From Trueperaceae bacterium (GTDB taxonomy: Bacteria; Deinococcota; Deinococci; Deinococcales; Trueperaceae), in NCBI GenBank assembly GCA_011390455.1, contig JAABSI010000012.1, positions 1 through 46,985 of the forward strand: a DNA stretch of 46,985 bases, written 5' to 3'. The translations under genes were made by a program, and so were the position numbers. The number at the start of each line of letters is the position of its first letter. The first letter of the stretch is position 1. Shown piece by piece: positions 1-8,427 of this stretch. Under the pieces are notes generated by a model. That model ran no database searches and was not told the DNA's origin. It worked only from the letters and a program-made list of their open reading frames with translations.

Positions 1-120
1 GAGGCGGGGAAGCTCGCCGACGTGGTCGTCGTGCGCGGCAACCCGCTCGAGGACCTCGACGCGCTGGAGCACGTGGCCCTCACCTTCGTCGGCGGTGTGC
101 CGCGCTACGTGGCGCCGTGA
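1..120 (+). CDS. Amidohydrolase, C-terminal fragment (5' end outside window)
   Basis: The first 39 codons, open from the left edge, read EAGKLADVVVVRGNPLEDLD and end ...FVGGVPRYVAP-stop. The pattern G-K-x-A-D-x-V-V-x-x-G-N-P-L-x-D, followed by a short strand and 'V-G-G', is the usual C-terminal end of composite-domain amidohydrolases (imidazolonepropionase/prolidase-like), where the strand re-enters the beta-sandwich domain. Metal ligands and substrate specificity lie outside the window. The TGA stop overlaps the GTG start of the next gene (GTGA), so the two are probably co-transcribed and translationally coupled. Confidence 0.75.
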   Translation, partial: EAGKLADVVVVRGNPLEDLDALEHVALTFVGGVPRYVAP

Positions 121-1568
121 GCGGCGACCCGGTGAACGGCATGGCGACGAAGCCCGACCCCAAGGAGAAGTTCGTCTCGGTCCAGCTCTCCCCCGTCAGC
201 TTCATCGACGAGGGCGTGGACGCGGTCCTCGACACGCTCCAGAACCGCGTGGGCGTCAACGTGCTCATGCTCGGCACGGTGTCCTGGCTCGGCCTCAAGG
301 CCGGCCGCAGCATCAGCCACGCGCTCGATGGCTGGCCCGACCACGGCGTGCCCGAACCGTTCGCCATGAAGGGGGGCGCCTACTTCGACCCCGACCCGCG
401 CTACTACCGCACCACCTTCATCGACGACTACAAGGCGAAGGACGTCGAGATGGAGGGGGTGAACATCCTCGAGACGGTCATCCCCGCCGCCAAGGCGCGC
501 GGGATGAAGGTGTTCATCGAGCTGATGGAGCCCTTCTTCAAGTACGCCGGCCACGGCTCGGTGAACAACGTCGCGATCCCCAACCTGCCGCAGGTGCTCG
601 AGGTCGACGTGTACGGGCGCATGGGCGGCGAGCCCAGCACCAGCCACCCGGCGTACCGCCAGTGGATCCACTCGATGATCGAGGACCAGGTCCGCAACTA
701 CGACCTGGACGGCGTCATGTGGTGCAACGAGCGCCGCAGCCCGCTCGACCAGATGATCGCCGGCCAGGCACCGGGCGACTTCTCGCCCGCCGCGCGCCGC
801 GAGGCGATCGAGCGCGGCATCGACGTCGAGCGCGTGCGGATCGCCATGCTGAACGTCTGGGGCTACTTCCAGAAGGCGCGCGCCGGCGAGACCTTCGTCG
901 ACGGCTCGATGATCGAGTTCCTGCGCGTCCTCCTCGCCAACCCCGAGGTGCTCATCTGGGAGCGCTTCTGGCTCGAACGCAACAAGGACCTCGACCGCGA
1001 GCTCTACGGGCTGGTCAAGTGGTGCAACCCGGACGTCTCGTTCGGCCTCAACGTCTGGAACCGCAACCACTTCAACCCCATCCGCAAGGCGCAGTGGCCC
1101 TGGGAGGAGCAGACGCTCTACGCCGACTGGGTCAAGCCGATCACCTACCAGCACCAGTCGGGGCTCATCTACGCGAAGGAGATGGAGGAGTTCCACAAGT
1201 CGATCCTCCGCGACTTCACGCCCGACGAGATGACCCCGCTCATGTACAAGCTGCTCGGCCTCGACGAGGCCCCGTGGGACCAGGTGGTCCAGGCGGGCAT
1301 GCAGCCGGCCACCTACGTCGGCGGCCAGTGCGCCGACGCGGTGCGCGGCGTGGACGGAAAGGCGAAGGTCTACATGGGCATCGGCGTCGACGCTCCGCGC
1401 CAGCGCGCCGACCAGGCGGTCTGCACCCCCGAGATCGTGCGCGACAGCGTGCTCGCCACCTACGCCAACGGCGGCGAGGGCGTGGTCTTCTCGCCCAACT
1501 ACGCCAGCATGAAGCTCACCAACCTCGACGGCGCCGCCGAAGCGCTCAAGGAGCTCGGCCTGTTCTGA
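117..1568 (+). CDS. TIM-barrel, glycoside-hydrolase-like protein of unknown substrate
   Basis: A 483-residue protein from a GTG start that overlaps the upstream stop; an in-frame ATG eight codons later (position 141) is an alternative. No signal peptide is visible. Residues about 20-360 look like a (beta/alpha)8 barrel: an early strand near residue 50 (VNVLMLG), a strand at KVFIELMEP, then the sequence DLDGVMWCNER near residue 200, where the asparagine-glutamate pair at a strand end recalls the acid/base position of clan GH-A hydrolases. Aromatic and His-rich segments follow (NRNHFNP, TYQHQSG). The family is hypothetical-glycosidase-like (possibly the GHL6 kind); I cannot name a substrate. 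Coupling to an amidohydrolase suggests a catabolic operon. The fold is an inference, and the catalytic role rests only on the NE motif. Confidence 0.55.
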   Translation: MSGDPVNGMATKPDPKEKFVSVQLSPVSFIDEGVDAVLDTLQNRVGVNVLMLGTVSWLGLKAGRSISHALDGWPDHGVPEPFAMKGGAYFDPDPRYYRTTFIDDYKAKDVEMEGVNILETVIPAAKARGMKVFIELMEPFFKYAGHGSVNNVAIPNLPQVLEVDVYGRMGGEPSTSHPAYRQWIHSMIEDQVRNYDLDGVMWCNERRSPLDQMIAGQAPGDFSPAARREAIERGIDVERVRIAMLNVWGYFQKARAGETFVDGSMIEFLRVLLANPEVLIWERFWLERNKDLDRELYGLVKWCNPDVSFGLNVWNRNHFNPIRKAQWPWEEQTLYADWVKPITYQHQSGLIYAKEMEEFHKSILRDFTPDEMTPLMYKLLGLDEAPWDQVVQAGMQPATYVGGQCADAVRGVDGKAKVYMGIGVDAPRQRADQAVCTPEIVRDSVLATYANGGEGVVFSPNYASMKLTNLDGAAEALKELGLF

Positions 1569-1609
1569 GCTCCTTCATCCTCCTGCGACCTCTCTCCTCC
1601 TAGGGGTCG

Positions 1610-1641
1610 CGTGCGGCGGGCGCGGACGCGTCCGCCGCACG
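1610..1641. terminator. Bidirectional hairpin between convergent genes
   Basis: Perfect 10-bp arms CGTGCGGCGG / CCGCCGCACG flank a loop that contains a second palindrome (GCGGACGCGTCCGC). It sits between the plus-strand gene ending at 1568 and the minus-strand gene ending at 1671, so it can serve both strands. There is no clear U tract. The stretch 1569-1602 is pyrimidine-rich, which could also favour Rho. Confidence 0.6.
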
Positions 1642-1670
1642 TCGTCGGGCACCGAAGCGATGCGCGCCGG

Positions 1671-2639
1671 TCAGCTCGCGCGTGCCCACCGCCAGGTCGC
1701 GACGGCCCCGGCCGCCAGGTCGTGGCGCGGTCGCCAGTCGATCGCAGCCACGGCCCGCGTCGGGTCGAGCCCTGCGCGCGCCTGTTCCGGAACCTGCACC
1801 AGATCGGCGGCGGCCGCGCCTTCGACCGCGCTCCAGGCGAACCCGGGCGCGGCCGCGGCCAACGCGTCGAGCGCCGCCCGCAGCGGCTCCGCGCGCGCCG
1901 GACCGACGTGGACCACGCCGTCGGGCGCCTCGGGGCGCGAAGCCAGGCGCCAGAGCGCCTCGGCGACGTCGTCGACGTGCACGAAATCGCGCGCGACGTC
2001 CGCGCCGGACACGCGCAGCGGGCGGCCCGCGAGCGCCGCCTCGACCGCGCGCTGCACCGACGACGTGCGCGGCCGCGTCACCGACGACCGCTCGAGCGGT
2101 CCGTACGCCGTCGCCACCCGCGCCACCCGGCCCCGCATGCCGGTCAGGGCCGCGTACCGCGCCACCAGGTGCTCGGCGGCGAGCTTCGCGATCGCGTAGC
2201 CGTTCGTCGGCTGCAGCGGCTCGTCCTCGCGCACCGCCGGTTCGGGCGGGCGCGCACCGTAGAGCCCGGTGCTGCTCAGGAACACGAAGGTACCCACGCG
2301 CGCCAGGCGAGCCGCCTCGAGCACGCTGACGGTGCCACCGAGGTTCACGTCGACGACCCGCGCCGGATCGGCGCGCTCCTCGTCGTCGCCCGGCGTGAGC
2401 GCCGCGCCGTGGACGATCGCGTCGGGCGCGACCTCGGCCACCAACGCGGTCATGGCGGCGCGGTCGGTGACGTCGCCGCGCCGCCAGGTCACCCGGCCCG
2501 CATCCGCACCGAGGCGCCCGAGCACCTCGGGATGCGGGTCGCCCAGGTCGAGCGCGACCACCTCGGCGCCCGCATTCGCCGCGCGGACGACGGCGTTCGC
2601 GACGACGAAGCCCGCCGCCCCGGTGGCCAGCAACCGCAC
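1671..2639 (-). CDS. NAD-dependent epimerase/dehydratase (extended SDR)
   Basis: 322 residues from a GTG start, the normal length for extended short-chain dehydrogenases. The N-terminal Rossmann motif TGAAGFV is at residues 6-12, a D-V-T segment for adenine binding at about residue 57, and the catalytic Y-x-x-x-K is seen as YAIAK, preceded by SSTGLYG carrying the active-site serine/threonine. These enzymes oxidise or epimerise nucleotide sugars or related hydroxy compounds with NAD(P). It is the last gene of a minus-strand set (M24 protein, aminotransferase, dihydropyrimidinase-like, this gene), 7 bases after its neighbour, so a small-molecule role in that pathway is more likely than cell-wall sugar metabolism. 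Substrate unknown. Confidence 0.85.
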   Translation of the reverse strand: MRLLATGAAGFVVANAVVRAANAGAEVVALDLGDPHPEVLGRLGADAGRVTWRRGDVTDRAAMTALVAEVAPDAIVHGAALTPGDDEERADPARVVDVNLGGTVSVLEAARLARVGTFVFLSSTGLYGARPPEPAVREDEPLQPTNGYAIAKLAAEHLVARYAALTGMRGRVARVATAYGPLERSSVTRPRTSSVQRAVEAALAGRPLRVSGADVARDFVHVDDVAEALWRLASRPEAPDGVVHVGPARAEPLRAALDALAAAAPGFAWSAVEGAAAADLVQVPEQARAGLDPTRAVAAIDWRPRHDLAAGAVATWRWARAS

Positions 2640-2646
2640 GCGCCGC

Positions 2647-4035
2647 TCAGCCCGGCCGGACGAAGGCGCCGTCGCCGGGTCGGTTCAACACTTGGGCGCC
2701 ATCGAAGACGACGCGCCCCGCCAGCACCGTCGCGGCCACCCGGCCGCGGAAGGTGAGGCCGTCGTGCAGCTTGTCGGTGTCGCGCGACGCCGACCACAGC
2801 TTGCTCGTGTCGATCGTCGTCGTCGCGTTCAGGTCGACGATGGTGAGGTCGGCGTCGGCGCCGGGCGCGACGACCCCCTTGCCGCTCAGGCCGAAGCGCT
2901 CCGCGCCGTTCGTCGAGATCAACCGCGCGGCCTCGACGATCGTGACGCGACCGGCCGCCACCGCGTCGAGCATCCCGACGACCAGCGTCTCGATCCCCGG
3001 GGCGCCCGGAGGCGCGGCCCACAGGTCGGTCTTGGCCTTCTCCTTCTCCGCGACGGTGAACGGCGAGTGATCGGTGGTGACGTACCCCAGGGTCCCGTCC
3101 GCGAGCGCCGCCCACAGCGCCTCGATGTCGTCCGCGTCGCGCAGCGGCGGGTTGATCTTGGCGTAGGCACCGTGCTCGGCGAGCGCCGATTGATCGAAGC
3201 GCAGGTACTGGGGGCAGGTCTCGGCGGTGACGTCCTCGCCGAGCATCTGGAAGGCGCGCACGACGTCCACCGCCTCGCGGCTGGTGACGTGCGCGATGTG
3301 CATGCGGGCGCCGACGCCGCGGTTCATCGCGAGCAGCGAGGCCACGGCGGTGGCCTCGACGAACGGCGGACGTGAATCGTAGTGGGCCGGTGGGTCGTTG
3401 CGCCCCTGGGCGATCAGCCCCTTCGTCAGGTGGACGATCAGCCCTTCGTTCTCGGCGTGGACCGACAGCACGCGGCCCGTCTCCTTGACCAGCTGCAGCG
3501 CCTGGTACTGGCCCGGCGTCTCCGGGAGGCACAAGCCGATGAACTCGTCGTCGCGCCCCTTGGGGGCGGACGTGGTGAAGATCTTGTAGGCGACGGCGCC
3601 CTCGTCGGCCATCCCCTGCACCTCGGACGCGACGAGGCGGCCCGGCGCGCCGTACAGACCGAAGTTGACGTGCGCGCGCGAGGCGAAGTGCTCGCGCCGC
3701 GCGCGGAAGACCTCCGGCGTCGCGCAGCAGGGCTTGGAGATCGGCATCTCGAGGAGCGTGGTCACGCCCGCCGACGCCGCCGCGCGCGTCTCGCTCTCGA
3801 CGGTGCCCCGCTCCGGATAGGCCGGGGCGCGCACGTGGAAGTGGATGTCGATGACCCCCGGGAGCACGTGCTTGCCCGTGGCGTCGAACGTCTCGACCGC
3901 GCTGGCGACGGTGCCGGGCGCGAGCAGCGCCACGACCTTCCCGTCCTTCACGCCGACGTCGGCACGCAGCTCGCGGTCGGGCAGGACGACGGTACCGCCC
4001 GCGACGAGCAGATCGAAGGCAGGTCGGGCGTTCAC
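2647..4035 (-). CDS. Dihydropyrimidinase/allantoinase-type cyclic amidohydrolase
   Basis: 462 residues from a GTG overlapping the upstream stop by 4 bases. All metal-site residues of the hydantoinase/dihydroorotase class are visible: H65-x-H67 (DIHFH), the carbamylated lysine K151 (VAYKIF), H193 (HAEN), H249 (HIAHVTS) and D322 (TTDHSPF). The enzyme should therefore be a binuclear-zinc ring-opening amidase acting on hydantoins, dihydropyrimidines or allantoin. Allantoinase and D-hydantoinase cannot be separated by eye; the length (about 460) fits both. The partner hydrolase expected for ring-opened ureido acids (HyuC/AllC type) is encoded about 29 kb away at 32328-33599. The co-transcribed aminotransferase and creatinase-like protein favour a ureido or cyclic-amide catabolic role. 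Confidence 0.85.
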   Translation of the reverse strand: MNARPAFDLLVAGGTVVLPDRELRADVGVKDGKVVALLAPGTVASAVETFDATGKHVLPGVIDIHFHVRAPAYPERGTVESETRAAASAGVTTLLEMPISKPCCATPEVFRARREHFASRAHVNFGLYGAPGRLVASEVQGMADEGAVAYKIFTTSAPKGRDDEFIGLCLPETPGQYQALQLVKETGRVLSVHAENEGLIVHLTKGLIAQGRNDPPAHYDSRPPFVEATAVASLLAMNRGVGARMHIAHVTSREAVDVVRAFQMLGEDVTAETCPQYLRFDQSALAEHGAYAKINPPLRDADDIEALWAALADGTLGYVTTDHSPFTVAEKEKAKTDLWAAPPGAPGIETLVVGMLDAVAAGRVTIVEAARLISTNGAERFGLSGKGVVAPGADADLTIVDLNATTTIDTSKLWSASRDTDKLHDGLTFRGRVAATVLAGRVVFDGAQVLNRPGDGAFVRPG

Positions 4036-5225
4036 GCTTCACCCCGCAGGCCGTTCACGAAGCGCTCGATGCGTTCGGCCGCCTCTTCGATGCGCGCCAT
4101 GGGTTGCAGGTAGCCGATCCGCATGTAGGTGTCCGAGTCGTCGCCGAACAGGGCCCCCGGGAAGACCAACACCCGCGCCTCCTGCAGGAGCCGCAAGCAG
4201 AAGTCGTCGGCTCCGAGGCCGGTGCTCGTGACGTTGACGTACAGGTAGAAGGCGCCGCCCGGAGGGCCGTACGTGAGGCCCATGCGGTCGAAGGCCGCCA
4301 TCAGGAAGGTGCGGCGGCGCGCGTACTCGGCCACCATCTCCGCCACCGGCTCCTGCGGTCCCTCGAGCGCCGCGAGCGCCGCGAACTGCGAGGGCGTCGC
4401 CGTGTTGATCGAGAGCGTGTGGCGCACCTCGGTGATCGCGCGCACGAACGCGCGCGGCGCGGCCAGGTAACCCACCCGCCAACCGGTCATCGCGTACGAC
4501 TTGCTGAAGCCGTTGAGCGTGATCGTGCGGTCCTTCATGCCCGGCAGGGTGGCGATCGACAGATGCTCGTGGCCCTCGTACAGCAGCTTGGCGTAGATCT
4601 CGTCCGAGAGGACGATCAGGTCGTGCTTCTCGGCGAGCGCCGCGATCTCGCGGATCACCTCGGGCGGGGTGACCGCGCCGGTGGGGTTGTTCGGCGACAC
4701 CAGGACGAGCACCTTCGAGCGCTTCGTGAGGCGCTGCTCGATCTCGGACGGCATCAGCGCGAACCCGTCCTTCTCGTACGTGGGCACCGGGACGGGTACG
4801 CCGCCGCACAACTGCACGGCCGTGTCGTACGTGGTGAAGCGCGGCGAGGTGATCAGCACCTCGTCGCCGGCCTCCACGAGCGCCAACATGCAGAGCATCA
4901 CCGACTCCTGCACGCCGGCCGTGACCACCACCTCGTCCAGCGTGTAGTCGAGGCCGTACTCGCGCGCCAGCGAGGTGGCGATCGCCTCGCGCAGCCTCGG
5001 CATGCCGGTCGGGTGCGTGTAGTGGTGCTCGTTCGCGTCGATGGCGCGCTTGGCCGCCTCGGCGATGTGGGCGGGGGTGTGGAGGTCGGGGTCGCCGCGC
5101 CCCATCGCGATCACGTCGTCGAGCTTGGCGGCCGCCTCGAGCATCTTGGTGCGGATCGAGACGTCCTCGTCGTGGAGGCGCCCGGCCAGGGCGCGCAGGA
5201 GTCGGTCGGGGGGCGTGCGGGTCAC
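4032..5225 (-). CDS. Class I/II PLP-dependent aminotransferase
   Basis: 397 residues from a GTG at 5225, chosen because GAGG lies 8 bases upstream; a GTG at 5234 would add three residues but has no spaced ribosome site. Fold-type I motifs are all present: G-R-G-D-P-D-L near residue 45, SPNNPTG at 177-183, SDEIY at 207-211 and the Schiff-base lysine K242 in NGFSKSYAMTGWRVGY. This is the aspartate/aromatic aminotransferase (AspC/PatA-like) group; the amino donor and keto acid cannot be assigned. It overlaps the amidohydrolase downstream and follows the M24 gene by 10 bases, so all three are one transcription unit. A second close relative is encoded at 17110. Confidence 0.93.
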   Translation of the reverse strand: MTRTPPDRLLRALAGRLHDEDVSIRTKMLEAAAKLDDVIAMGRGDPDLHTPAHIAEAAKRAIDANEHHYTHPTGMPRLREAIATSLAREYGLDYTLDEVVVTAGVQESVMLCMLALVEAGDEVLITSPRFTTYDTAVQLCGGVPVPVPTYEKDGFALMPSEIEQRLTKRSKVLVLVSPNNPTGAVTPPEVIREIAALAEKHDLIVLSDEIYAKLLYEGHEHLSIATLPGMKDRTITLNGFSKSYAMTGWRVGYLAAPRAFVRAITEVRHTLSINTATPSQFAALAALEGPQEPVAEMVAEYARRRTFLMAAFDRMGLTYGPPGGAFYLYVNVTSTGLGADDFCLRLLQEARVLVFPGALFGDDSDTYMRIGYLQPMARIEEAAERIERFVNGLRGEA

Positions 5226-5235
5226 AGGGTGCACC

Positions 5236-6459
5236 TCATCGGGTCTCGATCACGCGCGCGGCCCACGGGACGCGCGCCTGGAAGGTGGAGGGGATCTCGA
5301 CCCCGGTTTCGCCGACGATCATCGAATCGATCGTGCGGTAGCCGTCGATCCCCGGACGGTAGATGCCGGGTTCGTTGGAGAAGACCATGCCGACCGCGAC
5401 CGGGGTGGCGTCGCCCGGCGCGAGCCACGGACCCTCGTGCCCCTGGACGCCCATGGCGTGCCCCACCCGGTGCCGGATGAAGTCGCTCATCCCGGCGGCG
5501 CGCAGGCGATCGAGACCTGCCGCGTTGACGGCGGCGCACGGGGTCCCGGGCACCAGAGCGGCGACCGCCGCATCGTGGCAGGCCTCCGCGGCCATCAGGC
5601 AGCGCCGCTGGTCGTCGCTCACCGCGCCGATCGAGAAGGTCGCGCCGCTCTCCGCGTGGTACCCGCCGACCGCGGCTCCGATGCCGGCGATCAGCACCTC
5701 CCCGGCTCGCGGCCGGCGGTCGCTGGTGCGGCCGTGCGGCAGGGCGGCGCGCGGACCCGAGTGCACGGTGCCGACCACGGTCGTCTTGGCGGGCCCGAAG
5801 CGGTCGCCGAGCTCGGCGACCTGGAGCGCGCGCGCCGCGGCGATCCCCAGGTCGAGGACGTCGAGCTCGCTACCCCCCGCTCCGATCACCGCACCCGCGC
5901 CTTCGAGGATCGCGTCGAGGCAGGCGTCGGCGTAGCGTGCGGCGGCGCGGATCAGGTCGAGCTCGGCAGGGTCCTTGAGCGCGCGCACGTCCGCGCCGAC
6001 CGGGTCGATCGCGAGGTGCGGCAGGCGTTCGCGCGCCGCGCCCCAGAAACCCGCGTCGAGGGCGTCGACCGCGATCCGCTCCGAGCGGGGGTGCGCGGCG
6101 CGCACGCGGTCGAGCATCCAGAGCACCGCCGGCACCTCGCCCGGGTACTCCTCGTAGGTCTCGACGTGCACGCCGCCGGCGTCCTCCTCGGCGTGCTCGC
6201 GCTCGAGCAGCGGCACGAACAGGGTCGGCTCGCCGTCGACGGGCACGTAGAGCCCCACCGGGCGCTCGCTCGGCGAGTGGTGGAAGCCGGTCGCCCATAC
6301 GACGCTCGCCATCTCGAGCAGCAGCACGCCGTCGCGGCCGCGATCTGCGACCGCTCTGCGCAGCCGTTCTCGAAAGCGTGCGCGATCGGCACGTTCGAGG
6401 GGACGCGGATCGGGTCCGGACGGACCATCCCCGCCTTGTGTACCTAGCGATGCGGTCAC
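5236..6459 (-). CDS. M24 (creatinase/aminopeptidase P) family hydrolase, metal ligands altered
   Basis: 407 residues from GTG 6459, preceded by GAGGAACGGAG. The open frame runs 144 codons further upstream across the regulatory region, but that extension has no family similarity. It has a creatinase N-domain to about residue 150, then a pita-bread domain. Expected M24 metal ligands are D, D, H, E, E; here the segment LIAGIGAAVGGYHAESG has A/G and E270 in place of the two aspartates, H334 (GHAMG) and E363 (SNEPGIY) remain, and the final glutamate aligns with isoleucine in YRTIDS. H242 (LPHG) lies where creatinase has its catalytic histidine. This suggests a non-metal C-N hydrolase like creatinase or ectoine hydrolase rather than a true prolidase. 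First gene of its operon, divergent from the GntR gene. Confidence 0.8.
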   Translation of the reverse strand: MTASLGTQGGDGPSGPDPRPLERADRARFRERLRRAVADRGRDGVLLLEMASVVWATGFHHSPSERPVGLYVPVDGEPTLFVPLLEREHAEEDAGGVHVETYEEYPGEVPAVLWMLDRVRAAHPRSERIAVDALDAGFWGAARERLPHLAIDPVGADVRALKDPAELDLIRAAARYADACLDAILEGAGAVIGAGGSELDVLDLGIAAARALQVAELGDRFGPAKTTVVGTVHSGPRAALPHGRTSDRRPRAGEVLIAGIGAAVGGYHAESGATFSIGAVSDDQRRCLMAAEACHDAAVAALVPGTPCAAVNAAGLDRLRAAGMSDFIRHRVGHAMGVQGHEGPWLAPGDATPVAVGMVFSNEPGIYRPGIDGYRTIDSMIVGETGVEIPSTFQARVPWAARVIETR

Positions 6460-6501
6460 GAGTACTCCGTTCCTCGAGAGGGCTCGATGAAGGTCCGTGC
6501 C

Positions 6502-6530
6502 TTGACAGGTCTCCAGACCGAACGTATATT
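6502..6530 (+). promoter_or_regulatory. Near-consensus sigma-70 promoter for the GntR operon
   Basis: TTGACA (6502-6507), a 17-base spacer, then TATATT (6525-6530). This is the best vegetative promoter in the window and points rightward to the GntR gene. Transcription would start near 6537, leaving about 110 bases of leader before GTG 6650, with the palindrome at 6552-6565 at about +15 to +28. Confidence 0.8.
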
Positions 6531-6551
6531 CATCCACCATAGCAGGAAGTC

Positions 6552-6565
6552 GATTGTCGACAGTC
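6552..6565. promoter_or_regulatory. GntR/FCD-type operator (GATTGTCGACAGTC)
   Basis: A 14-base palindrome with one mismatched pair, centred between 6558 and 6559, with the GT-CG-AC core typical of GntR operators. It lies just downstream of the strong promoter for the GntR gene, the position expected for autorepression, and within the divergent region upstream of the M24 operon. A near-identical site is found at 43466-43479 in the promoter of the second importer operon. Confidence 0.7.
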
Positions 6566-6649
6566 GGTTTGAGCTCTTCGTCCTCACCCCCTCCCGGTTC
6601 GCTCGAACCGGCCGCCCGATCGAACCCGAAGCGAGCCCAGGGAGGCCCC

Positions 6650-7348
6650 GTGACGCAGACCGCCGACCCGAACGCCCAACCGTCCGCGTACGCCGAGGGG
6701 TTCAGCCACGAACCGCTGCGGTTGCGGGTGGCCACGGTGATCCGGGAGGCGATCCTGTCCGGGAGCCTGCTCCCCGGCGCCCCGCTCATCGAGAAGACGA
6801 TCGCCGAGGACCTCGAGATCAGCCGTGCCCCGGTGCGCGAGGCGATCCGGACGCTCGCCAAAGAGGGGCTCGTCGAGTCCATCCCGTACAAGGGGAGCCG
6901 CGTGCGCGTCTTGCACGCACGCGACGTGCACGAGGTCTACTCGATGCGCGGTCTGCTCGAACGCTACGCCGTGCGTCAGATCCTCGCCGCCGACCCCACC
7001 GTCGACCTCGCACCCCTCGACGCCGCCTGTGAGGCGATGGAGTCCGCGGCCGCCCTGGGCGATGCGCGCGCCCTGACCGCCGCCGACGAGCGCTTCCACG
7101 AGGCGCTGATCGCCCTCCCCGACCACGAGTTGCTGCTCGGGATGTGGAACCTGATCGAGCTGCGCGCGCGCCACGTGATGGCGCTGCGCAACGTCCAGAT
7201 CGGCGACCTCGGGATGGTCGCCGCGAACCACCGCGCGATCGTCGCCGCGCTGCGCGCCGGCGACCTCCAAGGCACCCTTCGGCTCGTCACCGAGCACTTC
7301 GATTCCGGAGCGCAACTCATCCTCGAGGATTGGGGCGAGGAGCCGTGA
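6650..7348 (+). CDS. GntR family transcriptional regulator, FadR/FCD subfamily
   Basis: 232 residues from GTG 6650, which has GGAGG just upstream; a TTG at 6554 is open in frame but would add a Ser/Pro-rich tail with no family match and would overlap the operator. Residues about 20-85 form the winged helix (EKTIAEDLEISRAPVREAIRTL carries the recognition helix; IPYKGSRV the wing). Residues about 95-225 are an all-helical FCD ligand domain with the metal-binding pattern D-x3-H (DERFH), H (NHRAI) and H (TEHFD). These regulators repress uptake and catabolic operons until an organic acid or amino-acid-like ligand binds. The likely operator sits in its own leader and at 43466. Its stop overlaps the next gene (GTGA). 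Confidence 0.93.
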   Translation: MTQTADPNAQPSAYAEGFSHEPLRLRVATVIREAILSGSLLPGAPLIEKTIAEDLEISRAPVREAIRTLAKEGLVESIPYKGSRVRVLHARDVHEVYSMRGLLERYAVRQILAADPTVDLAPLDAACEAMESAAALGDARALTAADERFHEALIALPDHELLLGMWNLIELRARHVMALRNVQIGDLGMVAANHRAIVAALRAGDLQGTLRLVTEHFDSGAQLILEDWGEEP

Positions 7349-8427
7349 CCGGACCCCTGAGGCTCGTCCTCGCCGGTCTCGGCGCCCGCGGCAGGTACTG
7401 GCGCACGGTCATCGAGCGCGAGCCGGGCGCCCATGCCGTCGCCTTCGTCGATCCGTCGCCGGAGGCGCGCGCCGCCTTCGAAGCGCTGGAGTCCGGCGTC
7501 CCGACCTTCGCCGACCTCGCAGCGGCCGTCGCCGCCGTGCATCCGAACGCGCTCGTGCTCGCGACCCCGCCGGACACCCGCGAGGCGCACCTCGAGCTCG
7601 CCTGCGACCAGCGCCTCCCGGTGCTGATCGAGAAGCCGCTCTCGCTCGACCTGGCCGAGGCGGCTCGCTTCGTCCGGATGGCCGACGCCGCCGGCATCCC
7701 GCTGATGGTCGGGCTCAACTTCCGCTACCTCGACGTGACCGTACAGACCAAGCGGCTGCTCGCCGAAGGCACCGTGGGCCACGCCGAGTTCGCGCGCTTC
7801 ACCTACGAGCGCTGGCGCGACGGCCACCGCCCCGGCATCAACCGCTATCCGCTCACGATGGTGCATCCGATGCTCTGGGAGCAGTCGATCCACCACTTCG
7901 ACCTGCTCCGCTTCGTCTACGACGACGAGCCCACCGACGTTTACGCGCGCACCTTCAACCCGTCGTGGAGCATGTACCGGGGCGACACCAACGTCAGCGC
8001 CATCTTCTCCTTCGCGGCCGGCCGGACCGTCAACTACCAAGGCACGTGGCAGTCGAGCCACGTGACCCCCGGCTTCGAATGGCGCAGCGAGTGCAGCGAG
8101 GGCGTCGTCGTCCAGCGCGACCAGTTCGGCGACCTGCACTACGCGCGTCGCGACGTGGCCGAGCTGACCGAGGTGCCGCTCGTGCCGCACGAGACCTGGG
8201 TCACCGACACCGCCGGGGTGCTCGCCGCGTTCGTCGGCCACCTTCGCGACGGAGCGCCGCTCGAGTGCAGCGGCGCCGACCACCTCCGTTCGCTCGCGAT
8301 GGTGGAGGCGTGCGTCCGCTCGAGCGCCATCGGGGGACCCGTCTCGGTCCCCGAACTGCTCGCCGAGGTCGGGGCCTCGGTGCTCGAACCGAATCTCGGC
8401 AGCGCCGACTCGGGGGGCCCGTCATGA
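7345..8427 (+). CDS. Gfo/Idh/MocA family NAD(P)-dependent oxidoreductase
   Basis: 360 residues from GTG 7345 overlapping the GntR stop. The N-terminal Rossmann motif is LAGLGARGR (G-x-G-x-x-G) and the family signature E-K-P (LIEKPLSL) is near residue 95, whose lysine binds cofactor and substrate. The C-terminal alpha/beta domain includes EQSIHHFDLLRF, where the second histidine of I-H-H-F-D is the usual catalytic residue. It would oxidise a hydroxyl of a sugar, inositol or sugar-acid-like substrate. Cistron order (regulator, dehydrogenase, importer) suggests it acts early on the imported compound. A second family member lies at 12076. The stop is ATGA, followed at once by ATG ACT TAG, which is not a gene. 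Confidence 0.9.
   Translation: MTGPLRLVLAGLGARGRYWRTVIEREPGAHAVAFVDPSPEARAAFEALESGVPTFADLAAAVAAVHPNALVLATPPDTREAHLELACDQRLPVLIEKPLSLDLAEAARFVRMADAAGIPLMVGLNFRYLDVTVQTKRLLAEGTVGHAEFARFTYERWRDGHRPGINRYPLTMVHPMLWEQSIHHFDLLRFVYDDEPTDVYARTFNPSWSMYRGDTNVSAIFSFAAGRTVNYQGTWQSSHVTPGFEWRSECSEGVVVQRDQFGDLHYARRDVAELTEVPLVPHETWVTDTAGVLAAFVGHLRDGAPLECSGADHLRSLAMVEACVRSSAIGGPVSVPELLAEVGASVLEPNLGSADSGGPS

Noticed and set aside
6460..6891. N-terminal extension of the M24 gene by 144 codons
   Set aside because: It crosses the divergent promoter, the operator and the start of the GntR gene, has no M24 similarity, and GTG 6459 has a good ribosome site.
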